The translations under genes were made by a program, and so were the position numbers. 8,042 nt of DNA, taken from Candidatus Odinarchaeota archaeon (lineage in GTDB: Archaea > Asgardarchaeota > Baldrarchaeia > Baldrarchaeales > DXJG01). Under the pieces are notes generated by a model that saw only the letters and a program-made list of their open reading frames with translations, was not told the origin of the DNA and made no database searches. The stretch is from positions 1 to 8,042 of the forward strand of contig JAGGSW010000107.1 of assembly GCA_021158895.1 (NCBI GenBank), given 5' to 3'. This document shows, one piece after another, positions 7,073-8,042 of the stretch. The number at the start of each line of letters is the position of its first letter. The first letter of the stretch is position 1.

Positions 7073-7893
7073 ATGATTAATGCTCATGTTCACTTGTTTC
7101 CTGACGATGTTTTGTGGCGTTTTTACGCTTGGATTGAAAAGAAACATAAATTGAAATGCCAATTGAATGGGAAAAGCCTTAAATGTATTGAAAAATATGG
7201 GTGTAAAACAGATTTTTAATCTAACTCACGCCATCACTCCGAAATATAATGAGAAACTTAATAGATGGCAGGGAGAACTTAAAAAGAAGTACGGTTTCAT
7301 AACCTTCGGCGCATTTCACCAGAAAACAGCGAAGAACTACTCATAAAGGCCTTTGAAAACAAGTGGATAGACGGGTTAAAATTACATCCACCTGTTCAGA
7401 AATTTAGACCCGACTCAAAAGAAGCTTTGAACATCTACGATCTACTTGAAGAACTAAAAAAGCCACTCTATATTCACACGGGTTGGTTTCCAGATAACGG
7501 TTTCCAATATTCAGATCCAAAAATGTACGAACCCCTAATATATAACTATAACATTCCGGTAATTCTCGCCCACATGATGCTTGGAAAACCAAAGGAACTC
7601 AGAAGATTCCTTGATGCAAGGAAAAACATTTACACCGAAACATCAAACGCGCTCATCGATATAACGGTTATTGATCATGTTACAGGTGAAAAAGTAAAAT
7701 GGTTATCTGAAGAAGTTGTAAACTTAATAGAGGATTATCCAAATAGAGTTCTTTACGGAAGCGAGATACCCCTGGTTTGGTGGAAACCAGAAAAACACTA
7801 AAAACTCTACTTAAACTTAACGTTGACGAAAAAATTAAAGAGAAAATTTTATGGAAAAACGCTGCAGAGTTTGTTGAAAAACACATAAAATAA
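7073..7893 (+). pseudogene. Frameshifted metal-dependent amidohydrolase (TIM-barrel, amidohydrolase-2 type)
   Basis: Joined across frames, this stretch encodes about 273 residues of an amidohydrolase, close to the full length of the compact forms. Piece 1 (7073 to ~7201) starts MINAHVHLFPDD with the metal-binding H-x-H (codons 7085 and 7091). Piece 2 (~7202-7319), in the next frame, reads GVKQIFNLTHA through GAFH. Piece 3 (~7320 to ~7783), back in the first frame, reads PENSEELL, then GLKLHPP (His at 7385), YIHTGW (His at 7475), ILAHMML (His at 7571) and YGSEIPL. Piece 4 (~7784-7893), in the third frame, reads KTLLKLN through LWKNAAEFVEKHIK and ends TAA. The breaks fit one extra G in the GGG at 7199-7201, one lost base near 7319 and one lost base near 7783-7800. 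An extra shift within 7140-7195 is possible. The usual catalytic GSD is GSE here. Each indel could be an assembly error, but the long genes beside it are intact, which favours real decay. The substrate is unknown. Confidence 0.8.
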
Positions 7894-7904
7894 TCTGAAA
7901 TTAA

Positions 7905-7950
7905 CGTTTTCTCTCATCTTTTAGACATTTTTGATTGATTTATTGTTTTA
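7905..7950 (+). terminator. T-rich tract after the amidohydrolase pseudogene
   Basis: Several T-runs (TTTTCTCTCATCTTTT, then ATTTTTG and TTGTTTT) follow the last stop by about 12 bases, suggesting a U-rich archaeal terminator. There is no clear hairpin. Confidence 0.3.
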
Positions 7951-8004
7951 AGATATACATTGTGGAGCGTGAGAGATTATCGTCGACATGCTGGTTAAAC
8001 GCAA

Positions 8005-8017
8005 ATTTTTATATTTA
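8005..8017 (+). promoter_or_regulatory. Possible TATA box for a gene leaving the window
   Basis: ATTTTTATATTTA is centred about 26 bases before the ATG at 8037, which is the spacing of a leaderless archaeal promoter. Only two codons (ATG TTG) remain in the window, so the gene itself cannot be confirmed. Confidence 0.4.
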
Positions 8018-8042
8018 GTAATAGATAATACAACAAATGTTG

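Noticed and set aside
7197..7346. Possible small gene from ATG 7197 to TAA 7346
   Set aside because: Its sequence GVKQIFNLTHA to GAFH is the missing middle of the amidohydrolase; the ATG is created by the frame change at 7199-7201.
7427..7801. Open frame of 124 residues starting at a TTG, as a separate gene
   Set aside because: It begins in the middle of the amidohydrolase barrel, and same-frame family motifs (GLKLHPP) occur before its start. It is a fragment of the frameshifted gene.

Overview
The window looks like a piece of an archaeal chromosome. It is AT-rich. Several genes have TATA-like boxes about 25-35 bases before the start codon with little or no leader, and two genes have GGTGA-type Shine-Dalgarno sites. 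The gene content (HdrD-like Fe-S protein, COG0731-type radical SAM protein, CubicO/Pab87-like serine hydrolase, exported penicillin-acylase-family amidase) is common in archaea. A thermoproteotal or bathyarchaeial host is a guess; no rRNA or other lineage marker is present.

Layout from left to right. (1) A minus-strand S12-family serine hydrolase with a C-terminal lipocalin-like region. (2) A 165-220 base divergent intergenic region. (3) A plus-strand radical SAM protein with a C-terminal winged-helix-like region. It converges on (4) a minus-strand Fe-S protein with two ferredoxin-type clusters and two CCG domains; a perfect 16-base palindrome lies between the two stop codons. (5) A divergent control region with an exact 18-base direct repeat. 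(6) A large, exported, self-processing Ntn-hydrolase of the penicillin acylase family, followed four bases after its stop by (7) a four-helix membrane protein, forming a short operon. (8) A metal-dependent amidohydrolase gene broken by at least three single-base frameshifts, i.e. a pseudogene or an assembly fault. (9) A short tail that may hold the promoter and first codons of a gene continuing past the window.

Functionally, the serine hydrolase (inside the cell) and the acylase (outside, with its small membrane partner) both belong to families that cleave amide bonds in acylated or D-amino-acid-containing substrates, so a scavenging or detoxification role is possible; this is inference. The radical SAM and Fe-S genes look like independent single-gene units. 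No tRNA, rRNA, CRISPR array, insertion sequence or clear new defence system was found. No gene-free stretch exceeds about 220 bases. The best leads are the short regulatory-looking repeats, the acylase/membrane-protein pair and the decaying amidohydrolase.
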